A stretch of DNA of 52,835 bases, taken from Clostridia bacterium (GTDB lineage: Bacteria > Bacillota > Clostridia > Christensenellales > CAG-314). The notes below the pieces were generated by a model. That model was not told where the DNA came from. It did no database searches and saw only the letters and a list, made by a program, of their open reading frames with translations. The stretch covers positions 1-52,835 of the forward strand of contig JAFTHP010000027.1 of NCBI GenBank assembly GCA_017457305.1, given 5' to 3'. This document shows, piece after piece, positions 7,146-15,525 of the stretch (position 1 is its first letter; the number at the start of each line of letters is the position of its first letter). Position numbers and translations under genes: made by a program.

Positions 7146-8852
7146 TTACAACGTTTTTTTGAAGGAATCTGACCAACCAATGAGCTCTGTTGCATTTACA
7201 AAAGCATGCTCTCCTACGCCGCCCATCAAACGAGCAACTTCTTGAACACGACCTTGACTATCTAATTGAGTAACGCTTGTAAAAGTTCTGTTATTTTGCT
7301 GGTACTTTTCTATGTACAAATTTACGTCTGCCATTGCCACAATTTGAGGAAGATGAGTAATAACAATGCATTGGTATCCATTTTGTTTGTCATGTGCAAC
7401 GTTTGCAAGCTTCATTGCAACCATTTGCGCCATGGCACCGCTGATACCTGTATCAATTTCATCAAACACCATTGTTGGTATCTTTTCCGCCATTGCAGTG
7501 ATGTTTTTAACCGCCAACATAAATCTTGACATTTCGCCACCACTAATTACCTTTGCAAGTGGTTTTAGCGGTTCACCAATATTAGCCGACATCAGGAAGG
7601 AAACTGTATCAAATCCATCAGCATTTGGCGCTATGCTGTATTCTTCCAAGGTTGGTACAGGGCAAAAATCCACAACAAAATTTGTACCCTTCATACCTAT
7701 ACACTCAAGTTCGGTAATAATATCTTGAGCAAGACGTTTTGCTGTTTGCTTTCTAATATCCGATTTAGCTACAGCACAATCATACATTTGTTGTAGCACA
7801 AAATGTTTTTGATTGTTAAGATCTTCAATAATCTCTGCCGCATTGGACAAGTTATCATATTGAGATTGAGCATCGGCAAAAAATTGCAAAGCATCCTTAA
7901 CGGTACCGCCGTATTTACGTTTTATTTGACGTATTTTTTCTAGCCTTGACTCAATTCGGTCTACTTCATAAGGACTAAACTCTGTAGAAGACAGCAAATC
8001 TCTTGCAGTTTGGGCAATATCGTCCACTTCAATTTGAACTGAATTTAGGCGATTTTCTAAATCAACTGCTTGCTGCTCGACACCTGCAATAGATGACAAT
8101 GCGCTAGCACTATTTGAAAGATTATCAACTGCACCGCCCTCTTCGGATAAACATTGAACAACAGTGTTAAGTGCCGAAGCAATTTTTTCGATATTTACCA
8201 TCCTTTTGTGGGCTGCAACAAGTTCCTCTTCCTCTTCTTCAGAAAGTTCTGCATTTTCCAACTCATCAATTTGAAAACGCAAAATATCAAGGAGTCTTTG
8301 TCTTTCGGCATCGCTACCCCCAAAATTGCGCAGTTGTTTGTTGATATCCAGTAATTGCGGATATAGCTGTTCAGACAACTGAAGGTCTACACCGGCAAAA
8401 TCACAAAATGAATCCAAAACGGAAAGTTGATTTTGTTCGTTTAACAATGCCAAATGTTGTCCTTGACCAAAAATATCTACTAGTTCCGAGCAAATTTCCT
8501 TTAAAATAGCCAAAGTTGCTGTTTTACCTTGAATTCTAATCTCGTTTTTACCCGCAAGCGACATTTTGCGATAAACAAGTATTTCTTGGTCAGCAACAAA
8601 GCCAAATTGAGATAACTTCTCAAGTATTGCAGAGTTTTTTTCAACCTCGAAAATAGCCGTTACTTCGGCATATTCTGTTCCGTGCTTAATAAGAGTTTTA
8701 TCAGCTCTATCCCCTAGTACAAAGGCAAGCGAATCAATGATAATGGATTTACCACTACCCGTTTCGCCGCTAAGAACTGTCAAACCTGGTTCAAAGTTAA
8801 TATTAAGTTGTTCAATAAGCGCAATATTGCGTATTTCCAAACTTTTAATCAT
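7146..8852 (-). CDS. recN: DNA repair protein RecN
   Basis: An SMC-like ATPase that acts at double-strand breaks in homologous recombination. The 568-residue protein starts MIKSLEIRNIALIEQLNINF and has Walker A as GETGSGKS at about residues 30-37. A long coiled-coil middle (roughly 150-360, rich in Glu, Gln and Lys) follows. The C-terminal ABC-type head has the signature VISGGEMSRFMLAVK and Walker B MVFDEIDTGISG, then VITHLPQIVAMAD. The length is normal for the family. It starts 11 bases after the argR stop, so argR and recN are one unit, as in most Firmicutes. Confidence 0.97.
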   Translation of the reverse strand: MIKSLEIRNIALIEQLNINFEPGLTVLSGETGSGKSIIIDSLAFVLGDRADKTLIKHGTEYAEVTAIFEVEKNSAILEKLSQFGFVADQEILVYRKMSLAGKNEIRIQGKTATLAILKEICSELVDIFGQGQHLALLNEQNQLSVLDSFCDFAGVDLQLSEQLYPQLLDINKQLRNFGGSDAERQRLLDILRFQIDELENAELSEEEEEELVAAHKRMVNIEKIASALNTVVQCLSEEGGAVDNLSNSASALSSIAGVEQQAVDLENRLNSVQIEVDDIAQTARDLLSSTEFSPYEVDRIESRLEKIRQIKRKYGGTVKDALQFFADAQSQYDNLSNAAEIIEDLNNQKHFVLQQMYDCAVAKSDIRKQTAKRLAQDIITELECIGMKGTNFVVDFCPVPTLEEYSIAPNADGFDTVSFLMSANIGEPLKPLAKVISGGEMSRFMLAVKNITAMAEKIPTMVFDEIDTGISGAMAQMVAMKLANVAHDKQNGYQCIVITHLPQIVAMADVNLYIEKYQQNNRTFTSVTQLDSQGRVQEVARLMGGVGEHAFVNATELIGWSDSFKKTL

Positions 8853-8863
8853 TATTAACCTTT

Positions 8864-9313
8864 TTACAACAAACTTTGAATTTTAGAAGAAACCTCTACT
8901 GCATTTAAATCGTTAATACAAATTACTAAAATTGTGTTGCGATCGGCCACCATACCAACAACTTGTGGCATGGAAAGCTGTTCTAGAGCATTTGAAACAA
9001 CCGATGCACTGTCATCAATTACCTTTACAACAACAAGGTTTTGAGCCACCACAATGGAAATTACAGCTTCACGCAAAACGTTCATCAGTTTAGAACTAAT
9101 GCGCGCATCAACAGCTTGTTTTGTAACGTACTTATATGTGTTTTGTGGAGTCAGTGTTTTTATTAGACCAAGTTCTTTGATATCGCGACTAATTGTAGCT
9201 TGCGTTGTTTGATAACCGGCTAAGCTAAGGGCTTCCACAAGTTCATCTTGAGTTTCGATATCATTTTCGGTAATAATTTGTAAAATATGGGATTGTCTGC
9301 TTGTACGTGACAT
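8864..9313 (-). CDS. argR: ArgR family transcriptional regulator with altered arginine-binding motif
   Basis: A 149-residue repressor of the ArgR/AhrC family. The N-terminal winged helix covers residues 1-65, with the recognition segment TTQATISRDIKELGL. The C-terminal hexamerisation/arginine-binding domain covers about 75-149. In AhrC and E. coli ArgR the ligand motif reads GT-I-x-GDD-T-I-L, and the two Asp residues contact arginine across the trimer interface. Here the same place reads GMVADRNTIL (120-129), so the GDD is D124-R125-N126. The DNA-binding half looks intact. A change in ligand use is therefore likely. The ATG at 9313 follows AGGAGG; recN follows. Confidence 0.93.
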   Translation of the reverse strand: MSRTSRQSHILQIITENDIETQDELVEALSLAGYQTTQATISRDIKELGLIKTLTPQNTYKYVTKQAVDARISSKLMNVLREAVISIVVAQNLVVVKVIDDSASVVSNALEQLSMPQVVGMVADRNTILVICINDLNAVEVSSKIQSLL

Positions 9314-9337
9314 TGTTTGCCTCCTATTCTACTTATA

Positions 9338-9366
9338 ATTATACGATATTTTACAAAAAGATACAA
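9338..9366 (-). promoter_or_regulatory. Promoter for argR-recN
   Basis: On the minus strand TTGTAT (9361-9366) and a perfect TATAAT (9338-9343) are spaced 17 bases apart, in the 69-base gap between dxs and argR. I see no good ARG-box palindrome here. Confidence 0.55.
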
Positions 9367-9382
9367 TAATTGCAACAAAAAA

Positions 9383-11158
9383 TTATTGCAAAATATCAAG
9401 TAAATAATCTAATGTTATATTGTTTTTTTGCATTTGAGCATTGACACTTGCGTGACTAACAAATCTGTCATCTACCGCCAAAGTTTTTACAGTAGCTTTT
9501 TTATTTGTGCTAGCTAAATATGCTTTTAACTGTTGTCCAAATCCTCCAATACAAACGTTTTCCTCCATTGTAACGATTTGTGCACCATCAGGAAGACTGT
9601 CTAAAAGAGCAAAATCCATTGGCTTTATTTGTGTTACAGCATATACGTTAGTCCTGTCACAAACATGCTTTGCAATTTCCACACATCTAGCACCTACGGC
9701 AAAAACGTAGGTATTGTTATCGACTATAGACAGTCTGTTCCAATTCTTGGCAAAAGACAAACCGTCTTCTAGCAATGTTCTACTGTATCTGATGCATACA
9801 GGACCATTAACAGTCAATGATTGCTTTATCATTTGACGAAGTTGCAAATATGTACAAGGAGTCCAAACTGTAACGTTAGGAATTGATGACAAATAGGACA
9901 AGTCAAACAGTCCTTGGTGGGTTTTACCATCATCACCAACAAAACCAGCCCTATCAATTAAAAATGTAACAGGCAAATTTTGGATAGCAACGTCATGCAA
10001 TATTTGATCGTAGGATCTTTGCAAAAATGTTGAATAAATAGCCACAAATGGTCTAATTCCACCCCTTGCTAGTCCAGCAGCAAATGTAACAGCATGCTCT
10101 TCGGCAATACCAACGTCAAAAAATCTATCAGGAAATTTACTTGCAAAGTCAGCAAGACCTACAGCCTTTGTCATTGCCGCAGATATAGCAACAATAGAAT
10201 TGTTTTCTTGCGCAAGCTCACAAAGAGTTTCTCCCACAACGGTTGCGCTTTCTTTGGTTAGATGAGCCCCATTTCTAGGAACGGAGTGGAAGGATTCTGC
10301 GTCTTGTTCGGCAGGCAGATATCCCTTCCCCTTTTTTGTGGCAATATGCAGTAAGGTAGGCTTTGTAACGTTATCACGAATTTTTGTCAAATAGTACACT
10401 AAATCTTTGATATCGTGTCCGTCAACAATACCAACATATTTAAGGTCAAAGTTATCAAAATAGCTATTAAGCGCGTGTCCCATCTTGATTTTTCGCTTAC
10501 ACCATTTCAAAAACTTGTATATTGGTTTTCCTATCAGAGGAACTTTAAGCAAAAACTTCTTTAGTCCTTCCTTGTTCTTGTCATATTTGCCAACACGCAA
10601 TTTGGACATATTTCTGGTGGCAGAACCAACGTTTTTGCCTATTGACATATTATTGTCGTTTAGGATAATCAACATATTCGTGTCTTTTATGTTGTTTAAC
10701 GCTTCAAAAACCATACCATTAGTCATTGAACCATCGCCAACGACAGCTACAACCTTGTGATTTTGTCCTAATTGGTCACGTGCTTTTGCCAGCCCCATTG
10801 CAGCGGATATAGCTGTTCCCGCGTGCCCTGTGCCAAAAGCATCTTGATCACTTTCGGTAGTATCGGGGAATCCACTAATGCCATTTTCACTACGCAATGA
10901 CAAAAAATTCTCACCGCGATTGGTAAGAATTTTGTGAACATAACATTGATGACCGACATCCCAAACAATTTTGTCATCTTCGCCAAACACATAATGAAGG
11001 GCAACAGAAAGTTCAACCACACCCAAATTGCTTGCCAAGTGTCCACCAGTGATGGGTACTTCTTCTACCAGTTTATCCCTGATTTCTTGGCAAAGGGTAG
11101 GTAATTGTTTAATGTCTAGTTTTTGTAAATCGCAAATTGATTTGATTTGTTCCAGCAC
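9383..11158 (-). CDS. dxs: 1-deoxy-D-xylulose-5-phosphate synthase
   Basis: This thiamine-diphosphate enzyme condenses pyruvate with glyceraldehyde 3-phosphate in the first step of the MEP isoprenoid pathway. It has 591 residues. Visible family marks: GGHLASNLGVVELSVALHYVF near the N-terminus, the ThDP-binding GDGSMTNGMVFEALN at about 140-155, the central transketolase core with DVGIAEEHAVTFAAGLA, and DRAGFVGDDGKTHQG before the C-terminal domain. The start is a GTG at 11158 that overlaps the oapA stop region (GGCTAATGTG). In many Firmicutes tlyA and nadK lie between dxs and argR; both are absent here. The gene belongs to the ispA-OLE-oapA-dxs group. Confidence 0.97.
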   Translation of the reverse strand: MLEQIKSICDLQKLDIKQLPTLCQEIRDKLVEEVPITGGHLASNLGVVELSVALHYVFGEDDKIVWDVGHQCYVHKILTNRGENFLSLRSENGISGFPDTTESDQDAFGTGHAGTAISAAMGLAKARDQLGQNHKVVAVVGDGSMTNGMVFEALNNIKDTNMLIILNDNNMSIGKNVGSATRNMSKLRVGKYDKNKEGLKKFLLKVPLIGKPIYKFLKWCKRKIKMGHALNSYFDNFDLKYVGIVDGHDIKDLVYYLTKIRDNVTKPTLLHIATKKGKGYLPAEQDAESFHSVPRNGAHLTKESATVVGETLCELAQENNSIVAISAAMTKAVGLADFASKFPDRFFDVGIAEEHAVTFAAGLARGGIRPFVAIYSTFLQRSYDQILHDVAIQNLPVTFLIDRAGFVGDDGKTHQGLFDLSYLSSIPNVTVWTPCTYLQLRQMIKQSLTVNGPVCIRYSRTLLEDGLSFAKNWNRLSIVDNNTYVFAVGARCVEIAKHVCDRTNVYAVTQIKPMDFALLDSLPDGAQIVTMEENVCIGGFGQQLKAYLASTNKKATVKTLAVDDRFVSHASVNAQMQKNNITLDYLLDILQ

Positions 11159-11159
11159 A

Positions 11160-11786
11160 TTAGCCTTCTTTGTTAAATATACTTAACATCCTTGCAACTG
11201 CAAAGACAATTTTATTTGCATTGTTAACAGCATATCCCTTTCCAATAGCTTTCAAGGTGATTGTTGCTGTACTGATAAGTGTAGAAATTAGAACGTTAAC
11301 GAAGAAATTTGTAGGGTTCATTATGCTAATAGCAATTGCCGCCGCACATACACCAGATACGATACCACAAATATCTCCAACTACGTCATTGCAAATGGAA
11401 GAAACGACGTCGGCACTTTTGGCTAGTTTAACAGCAGTTTTTCCGCCCTTTATCTTGCGGGACGCCATTGCCAAAAAAGGCTGCATATCGCAAGAAGTTG
11501 CTGCAGTGCCAATCATATCGAATATTACACCAAATAGCAAAATGACAACAGTAAGCACTATTGCCAACCACAGCTGTGCATCTTCCAACACAAGTTCCGA
11601 TGCAGCATTTACGGCAAATGATACAAAAACACTCAAAACCAAGGCTTTCAATGGCCAAAGGTTGTGTTTTTTCTTCTTTTTGTCACTGTGGACTCTTGTT
11701 TTGTCCTGTTCGTGAACAGCTTCTAATGTTGTTGTTTTCTTGTTTTTTCTTGAATTTTGGGAGTTACTCCCCGGCTCGTCTTTCAT
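11160..11786 (-). CDS. oapA: OLE-associated membrane protein OapA
   Basis: A 208-residue membrane protein. Residues 1-42 are a very basic, soluble tail rich in Lys, Asn, Ser and Arg (KKKKKH at 36-41), well suited to RNA contact. Four hydrophobic segments follow at about 45-62, 72-94, 135-156 and 160-182. Between helices 2 and 3 lies another basic stretch (ASRKIKGGKTAVKLAK, 108-123). The fold resembles the membrane domain of CorB/CNNM Mg2+ transporter proteins. Proteins of this size encoded between the OLE RNA gene and dxs are OapA, which binds OLE RNA and holds it at the membrane in Bacillus halodurans. The assignment rests on position, topology and the neighbouring RNA. The ATG at 11786 follows TTGGAG. 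Confidence 0.85.
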   Translation of the reverse strand: MKDEPGSNSQNSRKNKKTTTLEAVHEQDKTRVHSDKKKKKHNLWPLKALVLSVFVSFAVNAASELVLEDAQLWLAIVLTVVILLFGVIFDMIGTAATSCDMQPFLAMASRKIKGGKTAVKLAKSADVVSSICNDVVGDICGIVSGVCAAAIAISIMNPTNFFVNVLISTLISTATITLKAIGKGYAVNNANKIVFAVARMLSIFNKEG

Positions 11787-11866
11787 AACACTCCAATAAT
11801 GTAGCTACAATTAGTAGCATATGATAGATTCATAATCTTTTTGATAATGAATAAAAATTAAAAAAA

Positions 11867-12477
11867 GGTGGTGACTTGTCGGATAAACCTTACGGCATAG
11901 GTTCAGTAGGATTTCCCACGCAAAAACTTCCCGTCGCCGAAGAAGCAGTTTCCTATTACTTTTGCGTATGTAGTGTCACCACATACATAACTGAATCGCC
12001 ACTTAGTCCGTACTATAATCTCCATCAAGCCTGAATTGCAGTCTAGAAGATTTCCTTGACAACATTCTTCGTGTTTTAGTTTCTTTTGCAAAATTCATTT
12101 CGTAAAGCATTCGAAATTGTTTGTCGGCCAACGCACAAAGTCGTTCATTACTCCCAAAATTTCACTCAAAACAAGCTACTCTGTACACAGCTTTTCTATT
12201 TCACCGCATAGCAGGTTTAATCTCAGAGAGTAAAAGACGGTTGATTCGCCTTCCACCCTGTAGAGTCTCCACGGTCAATGGGAATATAGCGTATGCCATT
12301 ACACCTTACCCAGTAACCTTAACTTCCAGCACAAGCCCCCGTTTGGGCAACGAAAGCCAGCACAAGAAACTTCATCGATATGCTCGTCGACGGTATTTTA
12401 ACCCCGCCTTCAACACAAAAATTGCTGACTAGAATACTGCACCACCAATTTTATTAAGTTTTACTAGCATTTCTGCT
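11867..12477 (-). ncRNA. ole: OLE (ornate, large, extremophilic) RNA
   Basis: A 749-base gap between ispA and the OapA gene holds no credible ORF but has a G+C-richer, strongly structured sequence on the minus strand. Length (about 600 nt) and position (ispA - RNA - oapA - dxs) match the OLE RNA, a membrane-bound ribonucleoprotein RNA of anaerobic and extremophilic Firmicutes. A promoter lies at 12484-12512, so transcription probably starts near 12477. The 5' GGTGGTG (12440-12446) is complementary to CACCACC (11867-11873) at the 3' end, which is followed by seven T residues. Other helices: ACGCAAAA/TTTTGCGT (11960-11967 with 11918-11925) and GCCC/GGGC (12345-12348 with 12335-12338). A 10-base direct repeat, CTTGTGCTGG, occurs at 12326-12335 and 12357-12366. 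Exact ends are estimates. tmRNA and RNase P RNA were considered and rejected. Confidence 0.85.
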
Positions 12478-12483
12478 GATTAT

Positions 12484-12512
12484 ATGTTAGCACAAATATT
12501 ATGTTTTGTCAA
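12484..12512 (-). promoter_or_regulatory. Promoter of the OLE RNA
   Basis: On the minus strand a perfect TTGACA (12507-12512) is followed after 17 bases by TAACAT (12484-12489), with an extended -10 TG two bases before it (GTGCTAACAT). It lies just after the ispA stop, so OLE, oapA and dxs can be expressed apart from the upstream operon. Confidence 0.75.
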
Positions 12513-12535
12513 TATTTATGCAAGCAACTGACAAA

Positions 12536-13345
12536 TTAGTACTCGCGAGTAAAGTTTTTGTCAGCGTAATGTTTTAGGAAATCAAGATCATATGGCAACG
12601 CATCGCAAAGTTCTTTTACTCTGTCGGTAAGCTTTTGTGCGTAATTTATACAACCTTGTTCACTCAAAACGTCAAGGAAGGATTTTTCAATCTTTTCTCT
12701 ATCTAGCAAGTCGTCAACTACTTGGTAGCAAATACCAAAGTTATGTGCAATTTCATCAAATAATGCAATTTGATCTTCTGTTGCACCGCCAACGTATGCG
12801 CCACAAACAATAGCTGCTCTAAGCAAATCACCAGTTTTGTGCAATGCAACTGCATTTGCATCATCCAAAGTTGAAGTAACGGAGAACAAATCAAGGCTTT
12901 GACCGTTAATCATACCACAAATACCGCTCATCTTGAACAAGAATCTAGCAGCTTGACGATACTTGGCATCACCCATTGGACCATCCATAACAATTTCCAT
13001 TGCTAGGTTGAGTAAAGCGTCTCCTGATAACACAGCCGAAGCTTCGCCATATTGCATATGACAAGAACGTTTACCACGTCTAACGTCGTCGTTATCCATT
13101 GCTGGCAAATCGTCGTGAATTAGGGAGTATGTGTGTATGCATTCTAAAGCACAAGCAAGATGTTGTGCCCCCTTAGTAATACGACCGGCTACAGCTCTTG
13201 CAGTAGCAAGCAACAACAATGGTCTAAATCTTTTTCCACCACCGAACAAGCTGTATTCCATGGCTTGAACTACTTTATTGTTGATTTTGGGGAACTGTTC
13301 TTTTAGTAGTTTATCAACATATTCTACGTTAATGCTATTTTTCAT
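12536..13345 (-). CDS. ispA: Polyprenyl (geranyl/farnesyl) diphosphate synthase, shortened C-terminal part
   Basis: A head-to-tail prenyl transferase that extends DMAPP with IPP to make farnesyl or geranylgeranyl diphosphate, feeding undecaprenyl and other isoprenoids. The first Asp-rich motif is HDDLPAMDNDD (about residues 77-87) and the second is QVVDDLLD (about 208-215). GGGKRFRP near residue 35 binds IPP. At 269 residues it is shorter than usual (about 290-300). The segment after the second motif, normally carrying a conserved Gly-Lys and a K-x-TYP-x-LxG stretch, is replaced by REKIEKSFLDVLSEQGCINYA. Activity may thus be changed. It overlaps the xseB end by 11 bases and precedes the OLE RNA. 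Confidence 0.9.
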   Translation of the reverse strand: MKNSINVEYVDKLLKEQFPKINNKVVQAMEYSLFGGGKRFRPLLLLATARAVAGRITKGAQHLACALECIHTYSLIHDDLPAMDNDDVRRGKRSCHMQYGEASAVLSGDALLNLAMEIVMDGPMGDAKYRQAARFLFKMSGICGMINGQSLDLFSVTSTLDDANAVALHKTGDLLRAAIVCGAYVGGATEDQIALFDEIAHNFGICYQVVDDLLDREKIEKSFLDVLSEQGCINYAQKLTDRVKELCDALPYDLDFLKHYADKNFTREY

Positions 13346-13535
13346 CTACAATTCTCCTTACTTCTTCAGTTAGTACAGTTAAACGACCTTTGCAATCGTT
13401 GAGAGTTTGCATACACTCTTTTGCCAAAGTTACACTTTGCTCAAATATTTCTAAACTCTTGGATAGAGATATATTTTCTTGTTCTATGGTTTGTGCAAGC
13501 TCATCTAGCTTTGCAAGTTTTTGTTCCAGGTTCAT
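13335..13535 (-). CDS. xseB: Exodeoxyribonuclease VII small subunit
   Basis: A 66-residue coiled-coil protein (LEQKLAKLDELAQTIEQ-NISLSKSLEIFEQSVTLAKECMQTLNDCKGRL) that forms the small subunit of exonuclease VII, a single-strand-specific, metal-independent nuclease. Size and the two-helix pattern fit the family. It overlaps xseA by four bases and ispA by 11 bases, the standard Firmicutes order. Confidence 0.93.
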   Translation of the reverse strand: MNLEQKLAKLDELAQTIEQENISLSKSLEIFEQSVTLAKECMQTLNDCKGRLTVLTEEVRRIVDEK

Positions 13536-14704
13536 TTTGTCTCCTTGTTTGTCACGGTAGCTTGAGCTACTCCATCTTGCATGAAAATGTCTATTTGTTG
13601 ACCAATTTGTAGTTCGTCAATAGAAGAAAGTGTATTTCCTTTGTGGGAAATATGTGCATATCCTCTTTGCAAAATACTCTTTGGGTTTAGCGCTGACAAC
13701 TTTGTCATTGATTTGTCAAGTTGATGTTGGCGCTGTTGCAATTTATTTGTAGTATTAGACTCAATCTTAGTTAGTTGTCTTACAAATTTAGATTTATACG
13801 ATTGTGTAAGCAATGAAATAGTTGATTGTATGCCCTTTAGATTATAAGCAACACTATCCTTGCAACTGATTATTTTGTTATTGCAAATAGAAGCAATTTG
13901 CGATAAACAGTACCTAATATGGTCTTTTTCCTTTTGCACGTCCAACGTTACAAACTCAGCCGCTTCAGTAGGCGTTACCGCCCTTTTATCTGCGGCAAAA
14001 TCGGACAAGGTAAAGTCAACGCCGTGTCCTACTGCAGAAACAATGGGTTTACTACAAGCGGCAATAGCCCTTACAACAACTTCGCTATTAAACACCGACA
14101 GATCTTCATTTGATCCGCCACCACGTCCAACAATAACAGCATCCACGTCGGTATCGTTGAAATAAAGCACACCGCGCGCAATCTCAAAGTCAGCACCTTC
14201 GCCCTGAACCTTTACTGGATAAAGGAAAAGTTGAGTAAAAGGTTGTCTGCGGTAAACAACGTTAGTTATGTCGTGTATAACCGCACCCGTTTCGCTAGTT
14301 ACGATGCCTACCTTTTGACAGGACTTTGGAACTATTTTCTTGCGTTCATCGTCAAACAATCCTTCTTTTTTGAGCTTTTCCTTAAGTTCTAAAAAGTTTA
14401 GATAGCTTTCGCCAGTGTTCTTTGTCGACGTTATTCTTCGTACATACACCGAAAGGCTACCAGTTTTGGGATAGTAATTTAGGTGGCCCTCAATAACCGC
14501 CATCATGCCAGTAACGGGAGGTGTTGCAGCACTAAATGTTAGGCAGTTTATACTATTATCCCCTTCTTTCAATGAAAAGAACCAACCAGACTTGTACTGC
14601 TTAACATTTGTAATTTCGCCCACAACAGAAAGGTCAGAAAGGACACCGTCAATTTCAACCATGCCCTTTATGTAGTTATTCAGTTGTGTTACTGATACAG
14701 TCAT
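13532..14704 (-). CDS. xseA: Exodeoxyribonuclease VII large subunit
   Basis: A 390-residue nuclease subunit. An N-terminal OB fold covers about 1-100 (VTQLNNYIKGMVEID, with VVGEITNVKQYKSGWFFSLKE). The catalytic region has VGIVTSETGAVIHDI, DVDAVIVGRGGGSNEDLSVFN and KPIVSAVGHGVDFTLSDFAADKRAVTPTEAAE, the most conserved block of XseA. A coiled coil follows and ends with LNPKSILQRGYAHI, the typical C-terminal motif. The start at 14704 overlaps the folD stop by four bases (ATGA). Confidence 0.97.
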   Translation of the reverse strand: MTVSVTQLNNYIKGMVEIDGVLSDLSVVGEITNVKQYKSGWFFSLKEGDNSINCLTFSAATPPVTGMMAVIEGHLNYYPKTGSLSVYVRRITSTKNTGESYLNFLELKEKLKKEGLFDDERKKIVPKSCQKVGIVTSETGAVIHDITNVVYRRQPFTQLFLYPVKVQGEGADFEIARGVLYFNDTDVDAVIVGRGGGSNEDLSVFNSEVVVRAIAACSKPIVSAVGHGVDFTLSDFAADKRAVTPTEAAEFVTLDVQKEKDHIRYCLSQIASICNNKIISCKDSVAYNLKGIQSTISLLTQSYKSKFVRQLTKIESNTTNKLQQRQHQLDKSMTKLSALNPKSILQRGYAHISHKGNTLSSIDELQIGQQIDIFMQDGVAQATVTNKETK

Positions 14705-15525
14705 CTATCACCTTTTGCTGCTTTTATTAGGTTTTCAAACAATGTTGCTCTTGTAACAGGACCAACTCCACCAGGAACTGGGGAGTATCCCGCACAAATA
14801 TCGTAAACTTCTGGAGAAACGTCTCCACAAGACTTACCTCCCACAAAACTGAGCCCAACGTCAACTACGATGGTATTATTGTTAACAAAATCGCTTGTAA
14901 TAAGTCCAGCTTTTCCGCAAGCTGATATCAAAATATCGGCATTTTGACATACTTTTGCTAGATTTTTTGTCTTTGTGTGGCAAACCGTAACTGTAGCATT
15001 GCGAGCAATCATCATCAAAGCTAATGGTTTTCCAACAGCATTGCCTCTGCCTACAATAACAACGTTTTTGCCTTGTAGTTCAATGTTGTAAAAGTCAAGC
15101 AGATTTATAACAGCTTGAGCTGTAGCTGGCCTAAAACCATCTTGACCATAGTAAAGTTTTGCACAAGTCAATGGATTTTGACAGTCAACGTCAACACTTA
15201 CGTCAACAAAGTTAACAGCTTGTTTAAACTCTGTTGGCAATGGTTGTTGAAGCATAACCCCACAGCAATCAGCGTTGGCACAAGTGTCTTTAACTAGCTT
15301 GAAAAACTCTTCAGGCAAAACATCTTGACTAACAGTAATATTTTGCACTTCTACGCTATAACGAGTGGCACTTTTAGCCAGTGACGTTGTATATTGCAGC
15401 CATTGTTCGTTATCAAAACCAATAGTATACAATTTTGGAGCAAACCCTAGCTCAGTAACACTATTTGCAATAGACTCTGCCAAATGTTCGGCACAAGGTT
15501 TGCCATAAAGCAAAAGGGGGCTCAT
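14701..15525 (-). CDS. folD: Methylenetetrahydrofolate dehydrogenase / methenyltetrahydrofolate cyclohydrolase
   Basis: FolD interconverts 5,10-methylene-, methenyl- and 10-formyl-tetrahydrofolate. The 274-residue protein has the folate-side motif MLQQPLPTEF, the nucleotide-binding VVIVGRGNAVGKPLALMM and the C-terminal SPVPGGVGPVTRATLFEN. In the best studied enzymes the catalytic dyad is Tyr-x-x-x-Lys; here the matching stretch reads YTTSLAK (about residue 50), with Leu at the Lys place and Lys two residues later. This pattern also occurs in some clostridial FolD proteins, as far as I recall. The gene overlaps nusB and xseA by four bases each. Confidence 0.93.
   Translation of the reverse strand: MSPLLLYGKPCAEHLAESIANSVTELGFAPKLYTIGFDNEQWLQYTTSLAKSATRYSVEVQNITVSQDVLPEEFFKLVKDTCANADCCGVMLQQPLPTEFKQAVNFVDVSVDVDCQNPLTCAKLYYGQDGFRPATAQAVINLLDFYNIELQGKNVVIVGRGNAVGKPLALMMIARNATVTVCHTKTKNLAKVCQNADILISACGKAGLITSDFVNNNTIVVDVGLSFVGGKSCGDVSPEVYDICAGYSPVPGGVGPVTRATLFENLIKAAKGDR

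Noticed and set aside
9314..9366. ARG box (ArgR autoregulation) in the argR promoter
   Set aside because: Only an A+T-rich TATAATTATA palindrome is present, which does not match the ARG-box pattern.
12121..12432. A 103-codon plus-strand ORF and a 62-codon minus-strand ORF (11903-12091) within the ispA-oapA gap
   Set aside because: Both lack ribosome binding sites and look like chance frames in a structured, G+C-richer RNA gene.
11867..12477. tmRNA or RNase P RNA as identity of the structured region
   Set aside because: No tRNA-like ends or tag reading frame, and none of the conserved RNase P core motifs; position and partner gene fit OLE RNA instead.
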